Assembly (NCBI GenBank): GCA_039096225.1
Contig: JBBPEB010000004.1
Location: 592,001 to 656,000, forward strand
From: Blastocystis sp. Blastoise
Lineage: Eukaryota > Sar > Bigyra > Opalinata > Blastocystidae
Length of the DNA stretch: 64,000 bases
Reading direction: 5' to 3'
This document shows, piece after piece, positions 1 through 23,860 of this stretch. The notes below the pieces were generated by a model. It saw nothing but the letters and a program-made list of their open reading frames with translations. It had not been told where the DNA came from and made no database searches. The position numbers and the translations under genes are program-made. How positions within the stretch are numbered: the first letter of the stretch is position 1; each line of letters begins with the position of its first letter.

Positions 1-2352
1 TCTTTATATCCTCTTTCTAATTTATTTGATCAAGATATTACTACAAAAACACTTAGTGGACCACGTTGTATTGGAGCAACTTATCAATATACATATAATA
101 CTAAATATATAATTAATCATTATTCATTAGTTTCTGCTAATTCCTGTAATCAAAGACATCCTTCAGGATGGACTTTTGAAGCTAGTAATGATAATGGAAA
201 TACATGGACTCTTTTAGATTATCAAAATAATCAATTATTCACATTATATCAACAAAAGAAAGAATATTTCTTTTATAATACTAAAGAATATAATCAATAT
301 CGACTTGTAGTTAATGAATGTAATAATATACCATTAGATGAAATGGATTGTGGCATAGGAAATAATCAATTAGCAGAATTAACGTTTTATCTTTCAAATA
401 TTCCTATTTCTTGTAATTCTCAAAATAATTATACTAATGCTTCTGATAATAGTTATGGCTATAAATCATGTCCTTTAGGTTATTCAGGTATATTAAGACG
501 TTATTGTCAACAAGGTCAATTTCAAGAAGAAGAAAACTTATGTATATTAGAAAGTCCAGTTTCATTTTCTTATTCTACAAATATACTTATATTTTATCGT
601 TATCAATCGAATACATTTATTCCTAATGTAATGGGTGCAGAATTAACATATTCTATTACTCCTTCTTTACCTCAAGGTCTTTCTCTTAATCCGAATACAG
701 GAATACTATCAGGTACTTCTTCTACTCTACTTTCTCTTACTTTATATTATTTAACTATATCAAATTCTAAAGGTTCTATCAATTATATCTTTACATTACA
801 AGTAAAAGATAATATATGTGAATCTATGGGTGAATGGCCAGCTATAGAAACTGAATCTCAAGCTGAACTTCCTTGTACAGATCCCTCTTTATATGAGGGA
901 CAACGTAAACGTCTTTGTTATAATGGAAATCCACCTTATTGGGGAGATATTATTGATGAATGTTTATTATTATTACCTACTATACTATTCCCTATAGATC
1001 ATTATATATTTTATATAAATATTTCTATTCCTGAAATTACAGCTACTCTATCTAGAGGAGAAAATACAACATTATCAATTACTCCTTCTCTTCCTGATGG
1101 ATTATCTTTTGATACAAATACAGGATTATTATATGGTGTTCCTACTACTATTCATAATATACAACCATATATATTTACTTTAACAAATCCAAGAGGTAAT
1201 TCTACATTTATATTATCTATTACTATTCAACAAGGTAAATGTATATCAACAGATATATGGCCTGAAACTTATGCAGGTTTATCTGTTACTATTCCTTGTT
1301 CTAATTCTGAGATATATCAAGGAAGCAGAACACGTGATTGTATTCCTGGAAATCCTCCTTATTGGGGAGATTCCTATAGTGATACATGCGCTTTGATTCC
1401 ACCTGTATTAATATATGATAATACTACTATAATAGGATATATTGATGATTCTTTAACTATTACTCCTTTAGAAGTGAGTGGAGGAGATTTACAAGATATG
1501 ACTATTACTCCTGAATTACCGCGGGGATTAACTTTTGATGTACATACAGGAATTATAACAGGTACTCCTGTTAATAAAGCTCATAATATATATACAATTT
1601 CTTTAAGTAATTCAGATTCAAGTATTTCAATTTTGCTTACAATTACTATTGAACAAGTATATTGTGAATCAATAGATTATTGGCCAAGAACAGAACGTAA
1701 ATCTTCCGTTAGTTTAATGTGTACTCCGTACAAAGGTATCCAAACACGTACTTGTATTTATGATAGTTATGGAAGAGGTACATGGTCTTCTATTAATACA
1801 AATAAATGCTTTAATTATACTGCTAGTGATATTCCTCCTATATATAATGTATATATAACATTTGCTCTATTAGTTTATGGTGTAAATAAGAATATATTTG
1901 AAATAGCTACAAATTATGAAGATTTCCGTATGATCTTAGCAAATCGATTAAATAGTGAAATCAGTATAGATCCAAATAATGTTCAAATTGTGAATACAGA
2001 TAGTTATATGATTATACATAGTAGATTAGTAGTACGTGTATTAGCTAATGATTTATTTAAAGGATTTGTAATTAATTCAATTCGTGATTTTGTAGGAGAT
2101 AATTCAAGTGCTATTGTTAATCAATGTAAACAACATTCAAATACTCGATTAAATGCTATTACATCAATATATGTTAATGATGATGATTTCTCTATTAAAG
2201 AATATTCTATTACTGCCGGATTCCTAACATTTTCTATTACTAGTGGTATTGTAATAGCTATTGTTATTCTTTTTATGTTATTAGCCGTTATGAATCCCAC
2301 GTGTAAACAGAAAAAACCTATGCTTAAGCCACATGATATTATTAAAGTATAA
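1..2352 (+). CDS. Type I membrane protein with discoidin-like, He_PIG-like and cysteine modules (5' end outside window)
   Basis: The frame is open from base 1 to the TAA at 2350-2352, so about 783 C-terminal residues are visible and the true start lies upstream. Bases 60-340 encode a discoidin/F5-8C-like fold (GWTFEASNDNGNTWTLLD, then YRLVV). Three putative-Ig (He_PIG) segments follow, marked by LPQGLSLNPNTGILSGT (from about 670), LPDGLSFDTNTGLLYG (about 1090) and LPRGLTFDVHTGIITGTP (about 1513). Each is followed by a module of pattern C-x5-W-P...C...G-x-R-x-R-x-C...W...C (about 817-963, 1237-1388, 1660-1809) that resembles a hormone-receptor (HRM-like) cysteine module. A globular region around 1830-2150 precedes one hydrophobic segment (about 2215-2295) and a short basic tail. 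Inference: a cell-surface receptor or adhesin. No introns are seen in this part, unlike its neighbours. Domain names are by motif only. Confidence 0.8.
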   Translation, partial: SLYPLSNLFDQDITTKTLSGPRCIGATYQYTYNTKYIINHYSLVSANSCNQRHPSGWTFEASNDNGNTWTLLDYQNNQLFTLYQQKKEYFFYNTKEYNQYRLVVNECNNIPLDEMDCGIGNNQLAELTFYLSNIPISCNSQNNYTNASDNSYGYKSCPLGYSGILRRYCQQGQFQEEENLCILESPVSFSYSTNILIFYRYQSNTFIPNVMGAELTYSITPSLPQGLSLNPNTGILSGTSSTLLSLTLYYLTISNSKGSINYIFTLQVKDNICESMGEWPAIETESQAELPCTDPSLYEGQRKRLCYNGNPPYWGDIIDECLLLLPTILFPIDHYIFYINISIPEITATLSRGENTTLSITPSLPDGLSFDTNTGLLYGVPTTIHNIQPYIFTLTNPRGNSTFILSITIQQGKCISTDIWPETYAGLSVTIPCSNSEIYQGSRTRDCIPGNPPYWGDSYSDTCALIPPVLIYDNTTIIGYIDDSLTITPLEVSGGDLQDMTITPELPRGLTFDVHTGIITGTPVNKAHNIYTISLSNSDSSISILLTITIEQVYCESIDYWPRTERKSSVSLMCTPYKGIQTRTCIYDSYGRGTWSSINTNKCFNYTASDIPPIYNVYITFALLVYGVNKNIFEIATNYEDFRMILANRLNSEISIDPNNVQIVNTDSYMIIHSRLVVRVLANDLFKGFVINSIRDFVGDNSSAIVNQCKQHSNTRLNAITSIYVNDDDFSIKEYSITAGFLTFSITSGIVIAIVILFMLLAVMNPTCKQKKPMLKPHDIIKV

Positions 2353-3193
2353 AAAAGTTGTTTACTCTATAATTTATATATATATATATATATTTTTTTT
2401 ATAATTAATATTTAATGTTACGTTTCTTTTCCAATTGTAAACCTTTTTCGATTCTATTATTATCTATATTATTTATAAACCTTTTCAATATTTATTCATA
2501 TTCTGTCTTTAAACATTCAAACTCTTTTCTGATTTATTTTTTATTTTTTTTATATTATATTATATTATATTTATTGTATATATTTTAGTTATATTTCAAA
2601 TCTATTTGATATATATTTGTGAAGAACTTTTAATGTTTTGGAGTATTTTCACTTATTTTAAGTTGATGTTTTCTTATCCTCTTCTTTAAAATATATATTT
2701 ATTTATATATGTTATAGCGACTTGTATATACCATATAGAATCGTATATATAATTATATTCTTATTCTTTTTTAAAAACAATATAAATAATTACTTATTTT
2801 TCATTCATTTATATATATATATATATATCATTTCTCTCCTATATGTTTTATTTGTTGTTGTTTTTTATCTATATAAACGAAAATGGTTGTTCTGAAATCA
2901 TTCGTGTTCTGTTATATGTATATGTCTTAGTGTGTAGTTTAGTTATATAAATATTATTTTATTATATAAATATTATTTAATTATATAAATAGTACAACAA
3001 CAAATTTAAAATATATTTAGGAAAGATATGAAGAAGAGAATACTCATAGAGTAATACATAAAATGAAAAAAGAAGAAAATATCAAGTAAAAAAAGAAAAT
3101 GAAGATAATAAAATAATCCGTAAGTATTCTAAAATTTTTGAAAAAAAGAGAAAAATGTTTTTAATTGAAAAAGTAGAAAATATTATATATATA
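2353..3193. other. Intergenic, AT-rich
   Basis: About 840 bases between convergent genes (membrane protein on +, carrier on -). It holds short (TA)n runs and a small direct repeat of ATATAAATATTATTT around 2945-2990. No ORF or RNA gene is recognised. Confidence 0.6.
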
Positions 3194-3323
3194 TTATTCT
3201 GATAAAAGTACTCTATTTTTAAATTCTTGAAAACAATATATGGAAGTAGAAGATGCTAAAATACTAATTAATAATCGATATCGAATTCCTAAGAAAAAAC
3301 CTTTCCAACCATATATCTATATA

Positions 3324-3366
<43 letters not shown>

Positions 3367-3618
3367 TTGTTTATTTTTATATGAAATCATAATATTATAT
3401 CATATAAATATGTGTTAACAATAATAAAAAAATATATATATATATATACATGATGAATATATCTTGTAGCTTCAAGAAGTGAATTATTTTTAAATTGTGA
3501 CGATTTAACATTAATAATAATTTGTGTTTTAATAACATCCAAAGGAGATGTAAGAAGTGAACAAGTAAATGCAGTAAATATACACATAAATAAATGAGGT
3601 ACTAAACCTACTAAAGGA

Positions 3619-3685
<67 letters not shown>

Positions 3686-4566
3686 ATTATTATTATGATT
3701 ACATATTCTATATATATTTACTTTTTTCTTTTTATATTCATTTTTAATTGTTTCATAAATAGCAAACTATATCATAATTTATTATAAAATATGTATTAAT
3801 AATAATAATATTTATTATTATATATTTATTTCATACTTGTATCATACTATATGGAATATTCTTGAATAACATCGGTTTTAACCCTTTATAAAAACTAGCA
3901 ATTCCATTTATCTATAATAATAAACATAATAATAAATAATATAAATAATAAATATAATAATAATAATAATAAATATAATAATAATAATATAAATACATTA
4001 TAAATATCACGAACTGATTCAAATAATCCAGTATATGCTCCTATTTGCATATTTTGTTTAATTACTTCAAATGGACTACGAATACTTACTGAAGCTATTT
4101 CAGCTATATAATATATTTTATAATTAGAATTCATAATATAAAACAATAAATAATTAAAAAATACCAATTGCACCTGAACACATATAAGCAATCATTCGTT
4201 TCGAAACTGAATTCTGCTTTTCATCTATAAATCTCTTTTTCAAGTATTCATAAGTACACCAATAAGCACAAGCGGCAGGAATAGATCCCATTAAATCAGA
4301 TAATAACCCACTATAATACTTACAGTGTGTTTTTAATGAATTCACACATGAACCTGCTTGACTTCGTCTATGTATACACAGGGAATAAACACAAAATATG
4401 AAAAACTAATACGTTTTCATAGTATCTAAAGGAAAGAGCAGTACTTCACTATATGTACCCACAAGTCCAGACACTGCTCCTGCATAAAGAGTAGCTAAAG
4501 AATATATTTAACACAACAATTGTTAAACATACCATATTTTTCCTTTTTAACTTTAAAGATATTCAT
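3194..4566 (-). CDS. Mitochondrial carrier family protein, SAM-carrier-like (SLC25), about 8 exons
   Basis: Reading the minus strand with GT...AG introns gives a carrier starting at ATG 4566-4564 and ending at TAA 3196-3194. Exon 1 is 4533-4566, exon 2 4413-4494, exon 3 from 4367. Later exons cover about 4163, 3997-4110, 3835-3900, 3735-3765, 3452-3625 and 3194-3320. The three signature motifs of the threefold carrier repeat are present: FPLDTMKT, SPFEVIKQ and SPLDVIKTQ. The stretch GSIPAACAYWCTYEYLKK after the first repeat matches the GSFPNAAAFFITYEY-type segment known from S-adenosylmethionine carriers (SLC25A26/Pet8), which import SAM into mitochondria in exchange for SAH. That assignment is by family memory, and another small-molecule carrier is possible. 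One intron (about 3624-3680) is mostly (TA)n. It implies a mitochondrion or mitochondrion-related organelle. Confidence 0.8.
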
Positions 4567-5464
4567 TACAATAGTTCATAGAATGATATCATGAACAGAT
4601 CTACACAAAATATTTATTTAAAGATGTAAATAACGGATCCTTCCTTCTAAATGAAAAAATGATAAAGGAAGAGATGACAAGGTAGTTGTCACCTTTTTCA
4701 ACTCGTTCAAACCAACTGAATCTCTTTACTGTGATATACCTAATCAATTACTGGTGAATAATAAATGGTTCAACCAATAAAAAATACATAAAAATGTCGT
4801 TTTTATTACTTTTTTTTGTTTACATACATTTCATAGATGTTTCTTGTAATTATTTCAATGAGATCCACGAAACGAAGTTATCAATTCAGGAGATGAATGT
4901 CCTAAGAATGAATATATGATATTATTTAGATATACTATTCGAAATTGTGTTTGATCATTTTTCTAAAAGAGAAATTTTTAATACGCATCTTTTGTATATT
5001 ATTTGTTTTAGTATATATATACTTATATATATATATATTTGTTTTAGAATGCATAAAAAGCTAAATATTTACAAAACACGGTTCTTTTAAAAATCCATAT
5101 TATATATAAACAAAGTATCATATATAACAAGTTTAGATTAACATAATATATATATATGAATGTGTATAGCATCTAAATTATCAAAATGAAATACTAAATA
5201 GTATTTTGACAAGAAAATAAAAATAACGAAAACAAAAAAAAAATACAAAATGAATATGTATAAACCAAATATTTGTATATATATAGAAATAATTATTTAG
5301 TTTAAAAACAAAATTTAAAAAAAAATAATCAATAAAAATATCTATGTTAAAGAAGACCACAAATAGAAACTTATATGTATATTAATACGAAGAAAAATGA
5401 TGTTCTATCATAATATATAGAATTGAGAATAATATATATATGTATATAGTAATAATAAATAATA
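4567..5464. other. Intergenic, AT-rich
   Basis: About 900 bases upstream of the carrier and downstream of the acetyltransferase gene, both on the minus strand. It should contain the carrier promoter. No motif stands out beyond (TA)n runs near 5010-5040 and 5140. No ORF is supported. Confidence 0.6.
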
Positions 5465-7480
<2,016 letters not shown>

Positions 7481-7656
7481 ACTTAATTGAATCACCACAC
7501 AAATGTTCTATCACTATATCCACTATTTCTATTAATAATCAGCAACAGCAATAACAAGATAATCCACAAAGAAATCTCTTAAAGAAATGTGATTCGTTTT
7601 CTTTTAATAAATTCATGGGATAATGTTGTTTGTTACGTTAGATTTATTTTTTTTTA

Positions 7657-9701
7657 AAGTACCTGTACCAGAGTGACCTCCTGTACCAAAGTGACCCGTT
7701 TTTGTTTTGTTTCCATATTTACGGGAAAAAATATTTTTTCACTGTATTTAATAAAGATAAACATGTAAATAACATTTTTTCAATAAAAATAGTCTTTTTT
7801 CTGTTTAAAACAAAACAAGAAATTTTTTTTGACATAAATTAATAACAATTATAAAAAAATAAGTATATATATGATATATTATATAAAAAAAAATAAAAAA
7901 TATATATATAGAAAGGAATATCTTTATTCATTAACTATTATTTCATCTTCTGAAACAGTATTATCAAGTTTATCACTAAATTCATCCTCCATCATTTCTC
8001 TATTGATATTAGTTAAGATTTTATTTGACACTTTAGATGATTTTCTAGTTACTTTACTACGGGGACGATCATCAAAATCCTTGATAAACTCATTCTCATC
8101 ATCAATAAGAAGTCTCGAAGCTTGCCATGCACTTAAAATGTTTCTTCTTGTAAAAGCTTCACTAAAAGCATCTTCAGATGCTGCTAATAACGAATATCGA
8201 TTAGTTGTTTTATAATATCTTCTAAATTTTGATTTATAAACATTGTATATAACTAGATCAAGCGGTTGAAAGACACTAGTAGTATTTTTAGGAAGTACAA
8301 TAACATCAATACGGTTATTTTCACATAGACGAAGAAAATCAGTATCATTACGTGTTGTATGAGCATCAAGAATAAGTAGACAATAATCATTAGTACTATC
8401 AAGATTCATATCTTTTCTCTTTTTATTAACATATGGAAGAAAAACATCTTGAATCCATGAGTATAACACATGTGCATTTATCCATCCAGACTTAGCAGAC
8501 CATACTTTTATATAGGACAGATTTTGCTTATCTATTTCTTTAATATTATAAGTATCTCGATCAACAACATAAGAGGAAGGAACTGCAGTACCATCAGCAC
8601 AAATACAACCAATTAGTGTTGTATGAGTAACACTAGTACCTTGCTTTGTTATTGGTAAATGATCATTATCAACTGCAACAGTAACTCTTGATCTTTTATC
8701 ACCAGGAGTAACCCATGACTCATCCATGTTGAATATAAGAGAAGTTTTGATTTTTCTTTTATTTATTACATAATGAATATTCCTATACAGTATCTTCGCA
8801 TCTTTCTTTGTTGGTCTAGCTTTTTCTTCATAATTTGTTAGTGGTCTTTTCAATAGAATATTATTCTTTTTAAGCAGCTTCCTTACATACCCTTCTGATA
8901 CAGTAATCATACAGCCAATACCGTTTCGACACCTTTCAATTGATCTCTTACGTATTTCTTCAGCTATTTCATTCTTCGAAGGACAGTTATTCACATTAAT
9001 TTGTGACTTAATCCATTCTATTATTTCTACTTCTTCATTTTCATTAAGAACATGTTGATTACCACGATTATTAAGTGATACATCTTCATTCAGTTTCTTT
9101 TCAGAACGTTTTATTGTAGACGGAGACACTTTAGTGATAGCACTAATACTAGATAAGGATAATTTCTTCATACCATTCTTTCCATTAAACACTTTTCTTA
9201 TAGCACAGGACTTCTTTCTAGGACTTCTTTCTTTCTCAACTTCAGGATGATTCAGAACTTGATTTAGGGTTAAATTAGAATCAAGAATATCAAGATCAGG
9301 AAGGGGAATACTAGTAGTATTATCATTTTCGGATATATTTTCTATATTCATCGTATAATTAATTTATTTAAAAAAAAAACAATAATAAAATAATTATGAA
9401 TAAAATATGAAAACAATTAGATAAAGCCAGTTAGTATTCGTTTTAACTGAATACAAAAAGAATATTCTAGAAAGTTCTAGAATATATTTTCCGTTTTTTC
9501 CTTGTGAAAATTTTAAAAATTATACTATTTCTGTTCTTAAAAACCTTTTTTAAACAGAAAAAAGACTATTTTTATTGAAAAAATGTTATTTACATGTTTA
9601 TCTTTATTAAATACAGTGAAAAAATATTTTTTCCCGTAAATATGGAAACAAAACAAAAACGGGTCACTTTGGTACAGGAGGTCACTCTGGTACAGGTACT
9701 T
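7657..9701 (-). mobile_element. Intact pogo/Tigger-type (Tc1/mariner superfamily) DNA transposon, 2045 bp
   Basis: Two perfectly matching terminal inverted repeats of about 154 bp (7657-7810 and 9548-9701) flank one transposase gene. The ends read AAGTACCTGTACC and are flanked by TA (7655-7656 and 9702-9703), the target duplication expected for this superfamily. A 4-bp TTAA reading is also possible. Each TIR contains two direct repeats of TGTACCA(G/A)AGTGACC spaced about 17 bp, likely transposase-binding sites. Long, still identical TIRs plus an open frame suggest recent movement. It lies just upstream of the acetyltransferase gene start. Confidence 0.92.
7924..9351 (-). CDS. pogo/Tigger-like DDE transposase
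   Basis: 475 residues from ATG 9351-9349 with no intron. The N-terminal third is a helix-turn-helix/CENP-B-like DNA-binding region, including VLNENEEVEIIEWIKSQI and VRKLLKKNNI. The catalytic triad is visible: D in FNMDESW, D in LLILDAHTTRND and D in SVFQPLDLVIYN. The last two are separated by 35 residues (DD35D). It cuts and pastes the surrounding element by binding its TIRs. The closest relative in the window is the protein at 58449-59831, which shares the same motif order but is clearly diverged. No disabling change is seen. Confidence 0.93.
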   Translation of the reverse strand: MNIENISENDNTTSIPLPDLDILDSNLTLNQVLNHPEVEKERSPRKKSCAIRKVFNGKNGMKKLSLSSISAITKVSPSTIKRSEKKLNEDVSLNNRGNQHVLNENEEVEIIEWIKSQINVNNCPSKNEIAEEIRKRSIERCRNGIGCMITVSEGYVRKLLKKNNILLKRPLTNYEEKARPTKKDAKILYRNIHYVINKRKIKTSLIFNMDESWVTPGDKRSRVTVAVDNDHLPITKQGTSVTHTTLIGCICADGTAVPSSYVVDRDTYNIKEIDKQNLSYIKVWSAKSGWINAHVLYSWIQDVFLPYVNKKRKDMNLDSTNDYCLLILDAHTTRNDTDFLRLCENNRIDVIVLPKNTTSVFQPLDLVIYNVYKSKFRRYYKTTNRYSLLAASEDAFSEAFTRRNILSAWQASRLLIDDENEFIKDFDDRPRSKVTRKSSKVSNKILTNINREMMEDEFSDKLDNTVSEDEIIVNE

Positions 9702-9703
9702 TA

Positions 9704-10556
9704 ATTAATAATTGTAAAACTTTTTTTTATTATTTTAAACTATAATAAGTGATTTGACAAACTAAGAAATATTGCGTTCATTATTTTCTAAATTGCTTTA
9801 GCAACTAATGGAATAAATAACATAAAATGATGGGGTTCATTGTTATCTCATTATTCTTTTCTACTATATTCTTTTAATTTCATAATCACAGGTCTCATAT
9901 CAATCATATCTGATATTCGTCATGCTATTTATACCATATATTTTCAATCATGAAGGTTCAAAACTATATATGCTCTTTTTAGCATTTTATTTTATTTTTG
10001 TAAATTATTTAAAAACGTTGGCTTCCATATTTTTTGGCAAAAAATCTAAAAAATCACATAACATGGCATTAAATTGACTTTTATTTGTTAATAATTCGAG
10101 TTATAGCAAGATATATATTTAGGACTAATCTTTTCATTAATATTACTGATAAAATAGCTAAGATATTTGTTGTTTTTTTTAATTTTAAATCTAATTAACT
10201 GCTGAAAGTAACATTAAATTCATTGTATGCTTTTGGTATTTGACATAGAAGTTACGCCTACAAAATAAAACATCGAGCAATAACAAAAAGAATGAAAATA
10301 ACAAAAGAAAAACTTTCATGACTTTTTGTGTTGTTTCTGTATTTCTGTGAAGATTCTCATGAATATATTTTCATTCTTCATCCCTGTTTGTTTATCTAGT
10401 ATTCTCAAAAGGTATATATATTATTATCTTTATTTTTGTATGAGCATCATGAGTCAATCGTAAACGTCAATATTTGAAAACTATATCTCATTCTCAACAA
10501 ACATTGTCATATCGAACTTTTTATTCACATATTTTTTATAGATAATTGACAACAAT
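9704..10556. other. Intergenic, upstream of the BTB-LRR gene
   Basis: About 850 bases between the transposon and the first ATG at 10557. AT-rich, no ORF of note. It should carry the promoter of the plus-strand BTB-LRR gene. No recognisable element other than T-rich tracts. Confidence 0.6.
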
Positions 10557-18375
<7,819 letters not shown>

Positions 18376-18959
18376 TACTATTATATTATGTTTTTCATAT
18401 TTTTTTTAATGAATAATTTATATATATATATTTATTGTTTTTACTATATTTACTATATTTTACTATTTTTAAGTTAAGATATATTATTTGTTTTGTTAGC
18501 ATATATATTAATATCCTTTAAAAATATATATATCTCTTTGGAAACAATGTATATACATTGAATCCAAAACTACAAAATGAGATTAATAGAATAATGGGAT
18601 AGAGAAAGGTATGAAATAATTATATCATTTTTTTAATATTTTATATTCAATTCTAAAGACATAACATATTTATTCTTGTATTTAGTATATAGTATATATA
18701 TATGAATAAGAACAAAACCATTAGTATATTGAAAGATATTGTTGAACATATTAATTAAAAACGAGAGTAAAAACAAAATAAATAAAGACAAAAAGATATA
18801 TATACATATAGAAATACAAAAGGATGATGTTCAAGGTAGATTTATATCTTTCTTAAATGGAAGAAATTTATATATATAAAGAGCTATTTACATAATAATG
18901 AAAACAAAAAAAAAGGAATTTTAATTATTTAGAATAGGTAATATATATATATATATATA
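18376..18959. other. Intergenic between convergent genes
   Basis: About 580 bases between the stop of the BTB-LRR gene and the stop of the DUF389 gene. AT-rich. It must contain both 3' ends. No coding or RNA feature recognised. Confidence 0.6.
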
Positions 18960-22784
<3,825 letters not shown>

Positions 22785-23860
22785 TTGCTTTTATCTAAGT
22801 AAATAAAAACTCACTTGAAATCATTTTTTAATTTTTTTTCTTTGGAAATTACATGTTTCATGGAAATACATGAAAAATACGAACTTTTTTCTTCTAATTC
22901 ACGAATAAATGCTAGACAAAAAGAAATGGTTTATCAAAGCAACCAATATAAACAGTCAGAATTTTCCTAAAAGTATTTTTAAACAGTATCCCATGTTATC
23001 TATTATAGCATTTAAAATAATCACTTTACTTGCTTTTTCCAGACATGAACAATTCGAAAGAGTGTTCGAAATCATTCTTTGATTCTTATCCTTCATTCAT
23101 CTTTCAGCTTATTAACGTAGCTTCAAAAACTTATTTTTATATTTGTATGTATTCTTCTAAAGTATCCGAACTTCGTTAATTTATTTTTTAAATACTAAAT
23201 GTATTAACTTTGTAAAGATCAATGATATTTATAGTTTCTCAATTTGGAAATTTTCTGAATTGTTAAATAAAAATCATGGTTGAAATGCCAATAACAGATT
23301 CTATGAAATATTGAAAGATTATTCACAATTATGTGCTGTTGCTTTCATAATCAATACAAGAGAACTATTTGGTGTCTACTACATAAATTAAATATAATGA
23401 GAGTTAACAAGAAGCTCATAAAAAACAAAACAAATAATAATTCTATAAATTGCTTGTTTTTAATGAGCAGAAGAATTTTTATGTATGTACAGAGTATGAG
23501 TCTTAGTTTATTCGTGTATATGGATATTATATAATGAAAACAATGGTTAATCTAAACTGATCATTCACGTAGAATAGATCCTAACTATACTATAAATGCC
23601 GTGCATTCTTATATATATTTCTTTTTGTTGTAATTGGATGCATACATTAATTAATAGCGTACAGTTTGTGAATTATTCAAATGGACTTAAAACTAGTGGT
23701 GAGCAACTGTAAATCATTCTAAACAACTAAAACTCCTTTATTTATTCATATTGAATATATATATTTTAGTTTTTTAATAGAAATTTATCATAAAAAGTAT
23801 CAAGTAAATTTAAAAAACTGTGCGTTCAAGCATTTAATAATTTCTTTTTCAAATTATTTC
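22785..23860. other. Intergenic between divergent genes
   Basis: About 1.1 kb between the DUF389 start (-) and the first ATG of the kinase model (+). It probably holds both promoters. Small ORFs here (for example 23331-23534) lack any recognisable domain and I do not support them. Confidence 0.55.
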
